Positions 38,126-48,867 of a stretch of DNA of 64,000 nt are shown here, piece by piece; position 1 is the first letter of the stretch; every line of letters starts with the position of its first letter. The DNA is from Calonectria ilicicola. Its lineage: Eukaryota; Ascomycota; Sordariomycetes; Hypocreales; Nectriaceae. The translations under genes and the position numbers were made by a program. Location: positions 4,588,001 to 4,652,000 of the forward strand of contig CP085827.1 of the NCBI GenBank assembly GCA_020809705.1, written 5' to 3'. Below the pieces are notes generated by a model. It did no database searches. It was given only the letters and a program-made list of their open reading frames with translations, and was not told the DNA's origin.

Positions 38126-40346
38126 GATGTCGGGAAGCGAGTGGGAAGTAAACGAAGGTTGGGTGTTGTGATGCGGAGGAAGAGACCGGTGTCGGGGTAA
38201 TATTATCCATAGAGTGCAGGTAATGATTCCCACAGCCTATCGCAAAGTTTTGCAGGAGAGAGGGAAGCCATTCAAAAAGAAGACGGAAGTGGATGAGGAG
38301 GAGTCGGGTTCAAAAGAATGGCGTTGTTACACCAAAAAGTTCGGCGGAGCTTGGACGGAGTAAGCCTGTCGGTACAACCGGCTTAGTGTCGCTAGTGACG
38401 TTCATGTTCAGATCGTGGCCCCACAACTCCAGCTCGCCTCTCGCCATTGCCACTTCAAAGTTTTCAGATGGATACCGAGCAGTGCCAATTATTGCCGAGG
38501 AAAAGCCTGGAAGCCTAAATTCGATGCTTTTTCGCCGAGAGTCTCCAACGGCGAGTTGTAAATTGGTTTTGTTTTGCATTTGGTTACCCCGAGCTGATGG
38601 CCTGAAACAACCCTTTCAATGCTGCCTTGTAGTCACACCGCCCAACCGGACGATCGTCCCATAGCACGTGAGCAAGTTGACAAATGAGGCACGACAACCA
38701 CCCAGGTAAAGATGACTCCATCAGCACCTTGTAGCCCGAACATGGCTTGGTTCACACGTCAACGAATGCAACTGCGTTGCTACTTTGGAATTGATTAATC
38801 ACCTATGGCCTCGATTCGATATGTGGGAGGTTGGGTGGGGCCTCTCTGTGCACAATGGCATTGTGCATTTTGAGGCGCCCTTACATATGCATGTGCATCA
38901 AAACAATTCGAGCCATAACGTCTCCTACTCCTACTCCATTCTACATGGAGGTTTACCCCTGAATGTCTCAATTATCAATGGAGAAAAATGGAGAAGACAA
39001 AAAAAAACCCTCTCAAAATCCGAAGTGTTCCCATTGTTCAAACTTGGCTGGCGTGCGAAAACAAGAATCATACGCAGGTTCAGGGTAGTACCCGTTTCAT
39101 TGAAACCACACATCCACAGATCTAACCAAGGCCATAGGTACTTAAAAGCGCCCGTGTCGCACACTATGCAGCTCATGTGATTGACTGACGTCAGAGCCGC
39201 ATTAACCGCAACTTAGTTGCGCTCCAGCCCTTTTGCGGCCACGACTCGGGATTTCGCTTGTAACCATGGAGACGGACAAATGTACTGAAAACATCCATGA
39301 AAATAAGGCTTAACTTCCAATGCAAGATCCAAGAATTCTTGCTAGGGGCCATGCCCTGAAGGTAGGTAACCGTGGCCAACTCAATTGACCAACGTCTCTG
39401 CTAGTATGTTGACGTTTTCAATGGTTGGTGTCTGGGCTTCGCGCTAATGCGACGCCAGGGCGCTGTAAAGCATGGTCGTGGCTCGCTGATGGGCTCGGTG
39501 ACGCTGAGTGCATCCTACCAATAACATAAGGCAGGGCGTTAGGAGACGGCCATAATATTTAAGTGCTATTTGCAATATTTTTTGTGCCCGTTTTTGGAGT
39601 AAAGGCAACCTTGAAATTGATGTGGCTCTCTTGTACTTGTTGGGAATAGGGCACCAAAGTCGACTGAATCAATTTTGTGACTGGGGTCTTGGATTTTTAC
39701 CTCCCAGCTAAACACGTATCCGTGCCTCCATGAATAGGGAGATGCTGGGTTTGTCGATGAGATGAAGGGAGCAATGCTCTCGGACGTCGGACCCCCCGCA
39801 TTATAGATTGTGGCGTCCCGCCGGACCTCATCCAAGACCTGTCGTAATCCCATCCACCCAAAATGAACATGTTTCCTCTGTCTCTGTCTGCAATAACAAT
39901 TTTCTCATTCAAGTGTGAATAATAACTGAATTGGCATGTAAAAATGACCAATCCCATCATAAACTTATCCTTGGATCGTTGGCTTAGCCATTTGGCCATG
40001 TCTGCATGAACCTAGGATTGGTTGGCTTGAGCATCTTACACTTCAGGACTCATCCTGAGGACGCATGCAACAATAGCAGATTAACAAACGATTACTTGCA
40101 ATATTCACGGCTAGTGGGTCTGCTGCTGGAACCTCGATGTAGACCAACGGAAAAATGGTTCTATACTCTATTCGTTTACTTAGATTGGTAATATATGTCC
40201 AATAGTGAAGTAAAGGATATGTCGAAGGGAAGTCTTCTCCTGCAAATTCTGGATCTGGTCAACACGATGACGAGATTGCCGACTTCCGATAAACATACTG
40301 GGGACGCCAATCTAGTAGTTTAGTAGGAATGGATCAAATCTTTGTA
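38126..40346. other. 2.2 kb intergenic spacer
   Basis: Contains the promoter of the leftward transporter gene (next to 38126) and the 3' region of the leftward GH16 gene. Several ORFs of 60-130 codons on both strands were inspected. None has a recognisable domain, good codon pattern or splice-linked continuation. No repeat or mobile element is seen. Confidence 0.45.
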
Positions 40347-41267
40347 CTAATTCGACTCGTAATGGGCAACGTAGCCGATTTCCATCATGCTCCCACTCCC
40401 GCCCCAGGTGTTTGAGTTCGGAGGACCGGGCTATAATGACCATATTAGCGCCTGTTTTGTGCCAACAATTCTCCCGAGTGTACCTACCCAAATCCCACCA
40501 ACGGCAACGTTGAAAATGAGATACATTGGATCTTCGCAAAGAGTCTTCCACACACTAGCGCTTCCAATCTGCGAGCCCGTCATGACGTTGAACTTCCTGT
40601 CATCCATATACCATGTGACTGACTGGCTCCTAAAGTCAGGGCTCTTGCGGTTAAACTCGACGCGCCAAACGTGAAACCTGCTATCACGAAGCGGAGCGGT
40701 ATTGGCAATTCCGGTGGCTTCATTACAAATACCCCCAGGAGATTTGTGGCAGTGTGCAACGCCGTAGCCAACGTTCTGCCCATTGATGTTTTCCATAACG
40801 TCGATTTCTCCACACGCAGGCCATTTAATTCCATGGCGGTAAGAGTACCCGATTGCCCAGAAAGCAGGCCAAATGCCCTGCTTGTGGGACGCCGAATTTC
40901 CACCAAGCCGGAGGGAGGCTTCAACTCTCGTGATCTTTCCATTTGCAGGTTTGACAATATATTTACTCTCGATTCGAGCTGATGTCCAGCCTCCAGGAAC
41001 TGAGTTGTCTTTCTGGGGAATAAGCTGAACAGTGTTTAAGCCACTGAGGCGGAGATTACGCTTATTTGAAGTATATCGTTGGTATTCATTATTGTAATTA
41101 TTGTCGCCAGTGATGATGCTCCAAGCATTGCTGTCAGGCAGGCTGTCAGCACTCCCATGGAAGTTCGACGACCATACCCGCTTATAGCCGCCGTAAGAGG
41201 GTGCTTGCCATGCAAATCCGAGGGTTAGAAAACACAAAAAGACAGTGAGAACCGAGTGGTAAGACAT
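40347..41267 (-). CDS. Secreted GH16 endo-beta-1,3(4)-glucanase-like enzyme
   Basis: Two exons: 41267-40488 and 40430-40347; 287 residues. The intron has donor GTAGGT and branch GCTAAT. Residues 1-19 form a signal peptide (hydrophobic core VLTVFLCFLTLGFA). The catalytic signature GEIDVMEN gives nucleophile E154, assisting D156 and acid/base E159, all present. GIWPAFWAIG before it and HVWRVEFNRKS/VTWYMDD after it fit the GH16 jelly-roll fold. The last exon restores the C-terminal strand (NTWGGSGSMMEIGYVAHYES) that an unspliced reading would lose. Predicted to cleave beta-1,3 or mixed-linkage beta-glucan outside the cell. Subfamily assignment is uncertain. A TATA box and an inverted repeat lie just upstream. 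Confidence 0.9.
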
Positions 41268-41346
41268 GTTCAAAATCAACGGCCTAAAACATTTGGATGA
41301 ATAACAGGAGGGGCGTTAGGGAAACAGCGGCGAATGGGATCCTTCT

Positions 41347-41354
41347 CTTTTATA
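41347..41354 (-). promoter_or_regulatory. TATA box of the GH16 gene
   Basis: TATAAAAG on the minus strand, about 80 bp upstream of the GH16 start codon at 41267. Confidence 0.65.
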
Positions 41355-41387
41355 AGTAGAAATTCTGTCTTTCGCGAGTTTATGAGG

Positions 41388-41409
41388 CTTGACTTCACCT
41401 CAAGTCAAG
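41388..41409. promoter_or_regulatory. Perfect 8-bp inverted repeat upstream of GH16
   Basis: CTTGACTT and AAGTCAAG separated by six bases, about 35 bp upstream of the TATA box and 120 bp from the ATG. It has the geometry of a dimeric activator or repressor site, but no known factor is assigned. Confidence 0.5.
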
Positions 41410-43152
41410 TAATTGAGGCGTCTCCGAAAGTGGGCCGCGGCGTGCCGGTTGACATGGTCCTCACAAACAGTGGCCGAATCACCCAAATGGAATGATTACA
41501 TATGAATACTGCCTGAAATTAGATGTTGAAACAATTCGCACTCTTCTACCGAGCCATCTCATGATTAATCAGACACTTTCCCGCCTCCATCAACAAGCCC
41601 CACATGAACATACCAAAACCCGCCTGGTGGCACTTGTTATTTAAATAGAATTCCGATGAAACTCGTTTGTAGAGAGCCGCTTGGAACCGAGCTTGATCCT
41701 ATTTTGAGAGATGCTAATGAAGTAGAGGCAATACTTCCTTTGAGTATGTTCTATCGCATTTATTGTAATTGTCCCTATTTGTTTTGTTGCACTGGCCGAG
41801 TTCATTTGTCGAATCGAGATTTGGACACTGCGTGGTGGTCCCAAAGAGCTTAACTACTTATTTCGTTGCGCCTTGTTAATAGTTGTGGGATGTGCGAGCA
41901 GAAAGCTTTCATCATTATAATTGGCACAAGCCCAAGGTATTGGAACCAATTGGGAGTTGATGAATAGAATGGCAAAACACTGCGAGGTACTGAATTTGCA
42001 CTACAACGTTGAAGGAGACTGCACGTGAGATTGTAGATCGAGTGTGGTAGTGGATAGACAGGGTTATTGTATTATTAAATGTGAGATAACTTTTTTGGGG
42101 ATTATTTGTCACGATGTAAGGCTTCTTGGCATGTGAAACTGTGTGAGACATTGATGTTGTTTTAGTCCGGTCACACTTTGGGTAGTCTGGAATGTTTTGA
42201 GGGATAGAATCAGTGGGTGCAAAGGATCGGAGAATGGAGTAAGATTTGCGGAAATGTGTCCTATTATGAAGTTTAATTTTAACAAGTTTAGGAATGCGCT
42301 AGTAAAACTAATTGGCAATGAATGAAAACAACGATGTAGTGCCTTAAAAATATGCGCGGTTGAAGAAACGACTGGTGAGGAGACCAAGTCAGGTGACGAT
42401 GGGCAATAGCTGTCGGCTTTGGAAGAAAACTTTCCCAAATAAGTAATTGGGCCCTGGGCTTGATTTAAGCCGCCGGTTACGTATTTGGAATATATTTATT
42501 TAATACATGTTTTTTGTGCTGCTATTTATTGATTTGTTATTCAATTTTGTTTTCATACAATGATCAAGGACATAATTTAGGTTCCGGCTCTTTTATTTGT
42601 CTTTTTCTTTTTTAATAAATATATATTTATAATTTTCTTTTTTTAAAAGATCGTTTGGTTATTTGACATTCGAGGTTGAGAAGTCACGAGGGTATAACCT
42701 TTGATGGGAGTATATTGTATGTGTGCCATTTATCCAGAAAACCACCATATGCGGACCAGTTTTCAGATATTAACTAGCCCTCTTATTTTCTTTTCTTTCT
42801 TTTTTTGTTTTTAAAGTCTAGCTGTATGTTTGGACTATGTACATGGGGTAGGGCGTTCCGATTTGAGCTGAATGGCACTAGTAATTCAGCTGATGGAGCC
42901 AAATTTTGAAGTGGCTGGAAGGGCTGAAAAATTAATTAATTAAGGGGTAGTTAAACGAATACGGAATCATATTATTCCGCGACCGATGCTTCTGGGAAAC
43001 ATCCTTCGTTTGGTTGGAGACTTTAAATTGTCAAAACAAGAAGGCTTGTTACATACTGGGGGACCGGGTTGCTTCAACATCTTCAATTGCAATACGACAA
43101 TCACTGGTAAATTTCCACCAGAAGAAACTCCAGTCAGATTTGAGCTTTCATA
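41410..43152. other. 1.7 kb AT-rich spacer
   Basis: Noticeably more AT-rich than the left half of the window, especially 42470-42820. It separates the divergent GH16 and ankyrin genes. Short ORFs at 41641-41853 and 42109-42438 show no domain. No terminal repeats or transposase fragments were recognised. Confidence 0.5.
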
Positions 43153-45339
43153 ATGACCGGGATCGAAAATCTTCCAACGGAAGTAATCTGCTTAATTGCA
43201 GAGATGTGCACATTTGGTGTGCAGCCAGCAAAGGGAAAGCTCTCTTCTTCATACGCCGTCTTTCATGCCTACTTTGCGCGAACGAGTCGACATTTGCACC
43301 AAATTCTTAACCCAACGCTATATAAACGCAACATTATTCGTGATGCACCATTGGATTCCTGCGTATTGTGGGCGGCACAGCAAGGCCGTCTGGAGACAAT
43401 GACGGTTGCTCACAAGCATGGGGCCAGCTTGGACATTAATGGCACAAGAACCGAGGAAGACTTGTATAACAGCATATATGACATCCCTGGTCGACTGAGA
43501 TTTATAGCAACGCCTCTGCATCTTGCCATCCAGAATGGCCACCGTCATATCGTGGAGTTTTTGATTGAGAATGGTGCCAATGCTCATGTGCCTTCGCGTC
43601 TGTTTTGCTCAACCAAAAAAGTGTGTCAATGTAAAGAAGACTGCCCTGCCTTTCCCTATGCCCTTCACATTGCTTTAGTTCATCAAAACGATGTCAATGA
43701 CGCGGCGGCTATGTTGATAAAAGCTGGTGCATATTTGATGGCAAAAGATCAGATTGCATTCCCTATCGCCGCAGAAAATGGGCACGATGATTTGATTGAG
43801 CTTTTTCTTGATCTTAAAGAGCTGCTGACAACAGCAGCTGCGCTTCGTCATGCGGCCAAGATAGAAGACCTTGTCCTTTTCCGGCGCATCTTGGAAAGAC
43901 CTGAACTGAATGCCGCGACCCCAGACGACAAGGGCCAGACTGCTCTTCATTTTGCTGCTATGACGGGAAATGTTCTTTTTGTAGAGCCTCTGCTCGATCG
44001 ATCTGAAGTTGTTCCTGATGTCGCAAATGAGTAAGGCATGATGGCATTGCATCTTGCTGCAGAAAAAGGCGATTTGCCAACCTTTAAACTCCTACTTCAG
44101 CGCTCAAACGTCAAGTTAGCAGCAACAGATAGTATGGGTTCAACTCCATTGCATTATGCAGCCAAGAATGGGAAAATTGACGTCGTCAAGTATCTACTAG
44201 AACTGGATGCCAATGGAGGAATCAAAAACGTGAAAGGGCAAACGCCATTCCATTTGGCTGCTGGTAGCGAAGCGCTAGAGATGGTGACTCTTTTTCTGCA
44301 AAATGGCAATATCGATCCTACTGACTTGGATGCCGATGGCCGTGCTGCTCTGCATTATGTCTGCAGAACTTCCCAAGGCCCAGAAATCATGATGCCATGC
44401 ATTGAACAATTAATCAACGCGGGAGTTCCCGTCAACGCGCTGGCAATAGATGGCACAGCTCTATTCTATGCAGTTAAACATCAAAATTTTGATGTAGCTT
44501 TGGCCTTGCTTCGGCTTGATGCTGATCCTCTGCTGTGGCAAGCCGACCCTTTCCGGTGGACAATACTCCACCATTGTCTCTACCGACCTGGACCAAAGCA
44601 GACAGAACTGGCGAAGGAGCTGATTGGACGTGGTGTTGACGTGGACACAACCACGGATTACGAGAATGAAGATGGCGAGAGGGACCCACGATATGATGTA
44701 GAGAGCTGTGGGAGTCCGCTATTTTTCGCAACAGTGTTTTCCAACAATGTTGATTGCATGCGTCTTTTGCTTGAGGCTGGTGCAGATGCCGACAGTACTA
44801 TTGTATTCTCTGGCTGGTACTCAGATGAAGATCTTCAGGAAGGAGATCAGCAATCCTTCCTCTCTGCCCTCTTTCGTCATATCTTTAAGACCATCTGCGT
44901 GCGAGATGATGATGTAAAAAAGGTAGAGGAGCGTGTATCTTTGCTGTTGCAGCACGGCTCAACCTTGGAACTGGAGGGGGCAAGGACACCTTTAGAATGG
45001 GCTTGTGAAGCTGCACTCCAACATGGCTCATTTGGACTCCTGAAATTTCTCCTCGGGAAGGCATCTAGTAGCAATATTTCCACCAAATATCTATTACAGC
45101 AAACTAACACTTATAGAGAAGAAGACGAGGACCAGGAGCATGCCGAGGAAGTTATCCGAATTCTCGTGGAATTCAGAAACAGGGCATTCCCAGATGTTGA
45201 CGATTCCATTTTGGAAGAAGACTCCGAAGAGGAGGATGATGATGATGATGAAGAAGAAGAAGATGATGACGATGATGATGACGACGAAGATGAACAAGAC
45301 AACGATATAACGCTGGACTCCGATCAGAGCGATGGCTAA
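43153..45339 (+). pseudogene. F-box-like ankyrin-repeat gene interrupted by one in-frame TAA
   Basis: One frame runs 43153-45339 (729 codons) with a single stop, TAA at 44032-44034 (codon 294). On both sides the frame encodes ankyrin repeats: PLHLAIQNGHRHIVEFLIENGA and TALHFAAMTGNVLFVEPLL before it, MALHLAAEKGDLPTFKLLL, TPLHYAAKNGKIDVVKYLL and more after it. The stop falls in the loop just before a repeat's ALHLAA helix. The N-terminus (IENLPTEVICLIAEMC) looks like an F-box-like lead-in to fungal ankyrin proteins, and the C-terminus is a ~45-residue Asp/Glu tail (45215-45330). An intron removing the stop would be 32 nt and out of frame, so it is not credible. ATG ATG follows the stop at once, so reinitiation could give a 433-residue C-terminal protein. 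Recent pseudogene, strain variant or sequence error are all possible. Confidence 0.8.
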
Positions 45340-46220
45340 GTGCCTAAGTCATCATGCTTAGACCGCGGTGGTCGGTGTCTCCAAGCCAGCCAGTCCAAGT
45401 AAAATGTAACATCACTTTTTCATATCTCCCCCATTTTTTTCTGCGTCAACGGCTCCCCACGGCGGGGAGAGCTCCCGAAAGTAGTCGAATGCACATCGGT
45501 ATCCCCCTTCTGTCGCATTATCCGGGTGATATCTCCCTTGGTCTCCCATTTTTAGGCGGACCCTGCGTCTCCATTAAGCATCTGAGCTCGGATCTGGGGA
45601 TTCCCAAAATTTTCGGAATTGCCAGAGATCCACGCATGGCAGCCATGACTTTGTGCTCAGACGCATGCACGTTCCCGGCCGACCCCATGGGGAGGAATAG
45701 CCCACTGTGAATGGCCCGGATCGTAGTTTGAGCCCCTCTCGGATCGTCTGCCGGGAGCGAGCATCGCAGCCGGCTTGTGTATCGAACCCCGGAATTCCCG
45801 TTCCCCAGGCAGGCCTGTGCACTTCCCGACCACCCCAGCTCAATAAACTCCCTCAATCCGGTAATTCAGCCGACCGGATGCCACTAGAACTGAGCCAACA
45901 GACGCGTCCCTGGTTGCATTGTATGTTCGTACTTGTTGCTCGGTGGCAAAGGTTCGCTCGTTTGGGTAGGTGTGGTGCCCAGACCAGGACATCCCGGATT
46001 CCGGGATCTAAGGCGGGAGGTGGATATGTGTATAAATTCTACCGAAATTCAGAGACGCGTTCTCTAAGCCCATTACATGCAACCATAGCCAGCAACACTC
46101 TGGGCTCGTGTTCGCTGCTGCTTCGTTGAACTCGTTGGGTGAAAGGCATCTCCATCGAACCAACTTGATTTCTGCTTCTTGTATCATTCCTCATTATTTT
46201 ACCCTTTCGGTCAGTGCAGC
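45340..46220. promoter_or_regulatory. Upstream region of the MFS transporter gene
   Basis: 881 bp, clearly richer in GC than the preceding spacer. It contains TATAAA at 46031-46036 (about 190 bp before the ATG), GGAATTGCC at 45615-45623, and CCGG-TAATTCA-GCCGACCGG at 45858-45877. Both motifs have relatives upstream of the GH3 gene. ORFs crossing this stretch on both strands show no protein family. Confidence 0.5.
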
Positions 46221-47918
46221 ATGTCTTTGGACGACAAAACTCAAGGTGAACAATGTTTTCACCTAGAGAACACCACATCAGTCGACAAGGGTGGGTTTTC
46301 TGAGGAGGCGGCGCAAAATGGAGCTGCAATCCAGGAAGATGAGCGCAACTTAAGCGTCCTGGAAAGCGCGAAACGATATTGGAGAGCAATCATGTTCAGT
46401 AAGTGTCCTTTTCGCAGAGAGTGAGCGTGTAACTAACAGCGTAAAGGCAGCGTCGCGTTTTCAGCGGCAATGATGTTCGGTTATGATAGTGTTGCAAACA
46501 CAGCATCCTTGTCCATGCCTGCGTTTCTCCTCTATTTCGGCAATGTTGGCCCAGACGGACTATATTTGCCGTCCATTTGGAATTCGTTAGTATTTTCGTG
46601 ACTAAAAATCTTTTGGATCACTCGGCTTACGAATAATAGATTGTGGAGTGCAATGTCTAGCTTGGCGCAGGCTATCGGTGCTCTGTCCGCTGGATTTCTC
46701 ATGGATAGATTTGGCAGAGTCTATGTTGGATCCGCGCTATCTGCACTTACGATTGCAGGAACAGCTGTTCAGTTTACAGCAACTGCTCGTGGGGTCTTGC
46801 TGGCTGGCAAGATGATCAATGGTTTCGGAATCGGAGCGGCAATGGCGGTTGGTGTCACATATGCTTCAGAGATTGCCCCTGTGAAGCTTAGAGCGCCCAT
46901 CCAGCAAGGAATAGTGCTGTTTACAGTGGCTATGTTTGCACTTGCTCTGGGAGTTGTTCGTATTTTCGTTACCCAGATGGGCGTCTCTGCATTTAGGACA
47001 GTATTTGCTGTCCAATGGGCTGTTGGCGGGTTGACAACGATTCTCTTCTTGCTGGTCCCCGAATCACCCAACTTCCTTGTTCTGAACAGTCGTTTTGATG
47101 CAGCTAGGAAAACATTGAGCAAAGTCTATGGCGCTGATACAGCTGATGATAGACTTGCCTTGCTGATCAAGACTACCAAGGAGGAGCAGTCCAACTCAAG
47201 TCTGCAGTCAGGAAGTTACCTAGACTGTTTCAAATCTGGTGATCTCAAGAGAACACTCACAGTCTTGTTCATCTATGTTGCCCCGAATATTGCCGGATCA
47301 GCATTCCTCACTCAGAATATTCTTATCCTGGTTACTGCTGGATTGCCAGCCGTCCATGTCTTCGATATTGGAATCGGCGGATTTGGTCTGGCTATTCTAA
47401 TTGTGCTGTGCAGTTGGGCTATCGCTGGGCGATTCCGTCGTCACAATGCATTCTTATTTGGCTGCGTTCTGAACTTGGTTCTGATGACGATCATTGGCGG
47501 TCTATACTACGCCCCAGGGGACAGTGGTTTGTGGGGAAGTGCTGTACTCATGAACCTCCTCATTTCATTTCAAACCAGTATTATCCAAGGCATGGGTTGG
47601 CCGATCGCTGCCGAGGTCTCCAGTTACCGCCTTCGTGGCAAAAGTCTTGCCCTGGGTACCATTTTCCAAGCGATCTTTGCTTGGCTGACCAGTTTTGTTG
47701 TACCATACATGTATAATGTGGATTCGGGAAACCTAGGGATCCGAACTGGATTTGTCTGGGCTGGATTCAGTGTGCTTCTCATCATTGGCGCTTGGTTTCT
47801 TCTACCCGATACCACTAATCTAACTGCCGAGGAGATTGACCACTTGTATGCCGACAATGCCAAACCTAGGGAGTTTCAGCGAATTTTGCGTCAACAAAAT
47901 GCTGCTGAGGGTCATTAA
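46221..47918 (+). CDS. MFS sugar porter
   Basis: Three exons: 46221-46398, 46447-46585, 46640-47918; 531 residues, normal for fungal sugar/H+ symporters. Introns are 48 and 54 nt; the first has branch CTAAC. A ~55-residue cytosolic N-terminus precedes twelve predicted membrane helices. Family marks are FGYDS in helix 1, MDRFGR in loop 2-3 (D-R-x-GR), PESPNFL after helix 6, and PDTTNLTAEEIDHLY after helix 12. It most resembles the hexose/alpha- or beta-glucoside (maltose-permease-like) group, but the substrate is not determined by sequence. The second half of the central motif shows the usual QGMGWP and SSYRLRGK segments. It stands immediately upstream of the intracellular GH3 beta-glucosidase, which suggests import of a glycoside. 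Confidence 0.9.
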
Positions 47919-48867
47919 ATCCCAAATTTTGGAGTGGAATGGCAAGCTGGTTGTGAAATGAGCCATCGACTTTGGCGTTTTTTTATTGGAAAGATAGTAT
48001 ACAATGAAGCGAATCTTAAGAGAAAATATCTTGTGCCCCTTATTTTATATAATTTCATCGTCGATTATCGATGAATGAACGTGATCGAGAATTTTAGATG
48101 GATCTAGTAAATTCTTGACGTCTTGAATGAGAAACCCCGACGTGTTGATATTCATGATTTGGAAGAGAAGTATTGTTAAAATATCGTAAATGACTATAAT
48201 AAACCGCATCAGGCTACAGATTAGCCAGCGGACACTCTAGTTATTCTCCTGGCAGCAAGATGCAACTTGAAAGCGGTAATGGCTAGACCATAGTGTTGGG
48301 CACAAAGAAAGTTACTACCTGACAAAAATAAGGTAGCTCATATATTTTGAATTGGCCAATAAATCATCATCTATACCTATTTTCGTAAAAATGAACTACT
48401 CTAATAAATTCTGGTTATGCTATTTCTGTTGTTCTGAGCAATGAACTAATAAACCGGATTAGTGAAAAAATCGCAACATTCTGTAACCTATGTTGTTATA
48501 TGTGCTAGCAAGTGGCATAATATTTAAAGAATATTCTATAGGCCGACGGATGGAAAAAAAATCCCCGGCAATTCTCGAACAGATGTGCTGGTAGGCGGAG
48601 AACCCGGTGGCCGATTTTAGCGCCGGTGGTGGCCGGAATTGCCGACCCAGGTCCGGATCACCCAGGGATGTTAGTTAACCTGGCCGGTACATCCGTCCGG
48701 AACATACTCTCCAGAACCGACTATCATGTCCGTGCACTTCCTATTGAGAGTATAATACAAAATTCAAAATTTATATATGGAGGAATAATGGTGGTTATAT
48801 ATTATAGTTATGTCAAATCATAATCTGTTCTGCGGTTATTGATGAAGGGTATTTTCTTTTCAAAGAC
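47919..48867. promoter_or_regulatory. GH3 upstream region, AT-rich with a CGG-rich island
   Basis: 47919-48540 is AT-rich 3' sequence without genes. 48541-48720 is abruptly GC-rich with many CCGG/CGG/CCG triplets, including GGCAATT at 48567-48573, CCGGAATTGCCGACC at 48633-48647 and CGG-N5-CCG at 48685-48695. Everted or inverted CGG triplets are the typical targets of Zn2Cys6 regulators. The ATG at 48868 lies about 150 bp downstream. Confidence 0.5.

Noticed and set aside
39566..39999. Overlapping minus-strand ORFs of 95-100 codons
   Set aside because: Two frames compete over the same bases, and neither has a domain or splice-linked extension.
41656..41853. 65-codon ORF beginning MKLVCREPLGTEL with an internal GTATGT donor
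   Set aside because: Only about 28 codons before the donor, no matching acceptor exon in the AT-rich sequence that follows.
44031..44062. Possible intron GTAAGG...CTGCAG removing the ankyrin stop codon
   Set aside because: It would be 32 nt, below the fungal minimum, shifts the frame, and deletes the conserved ALHLAA helix.
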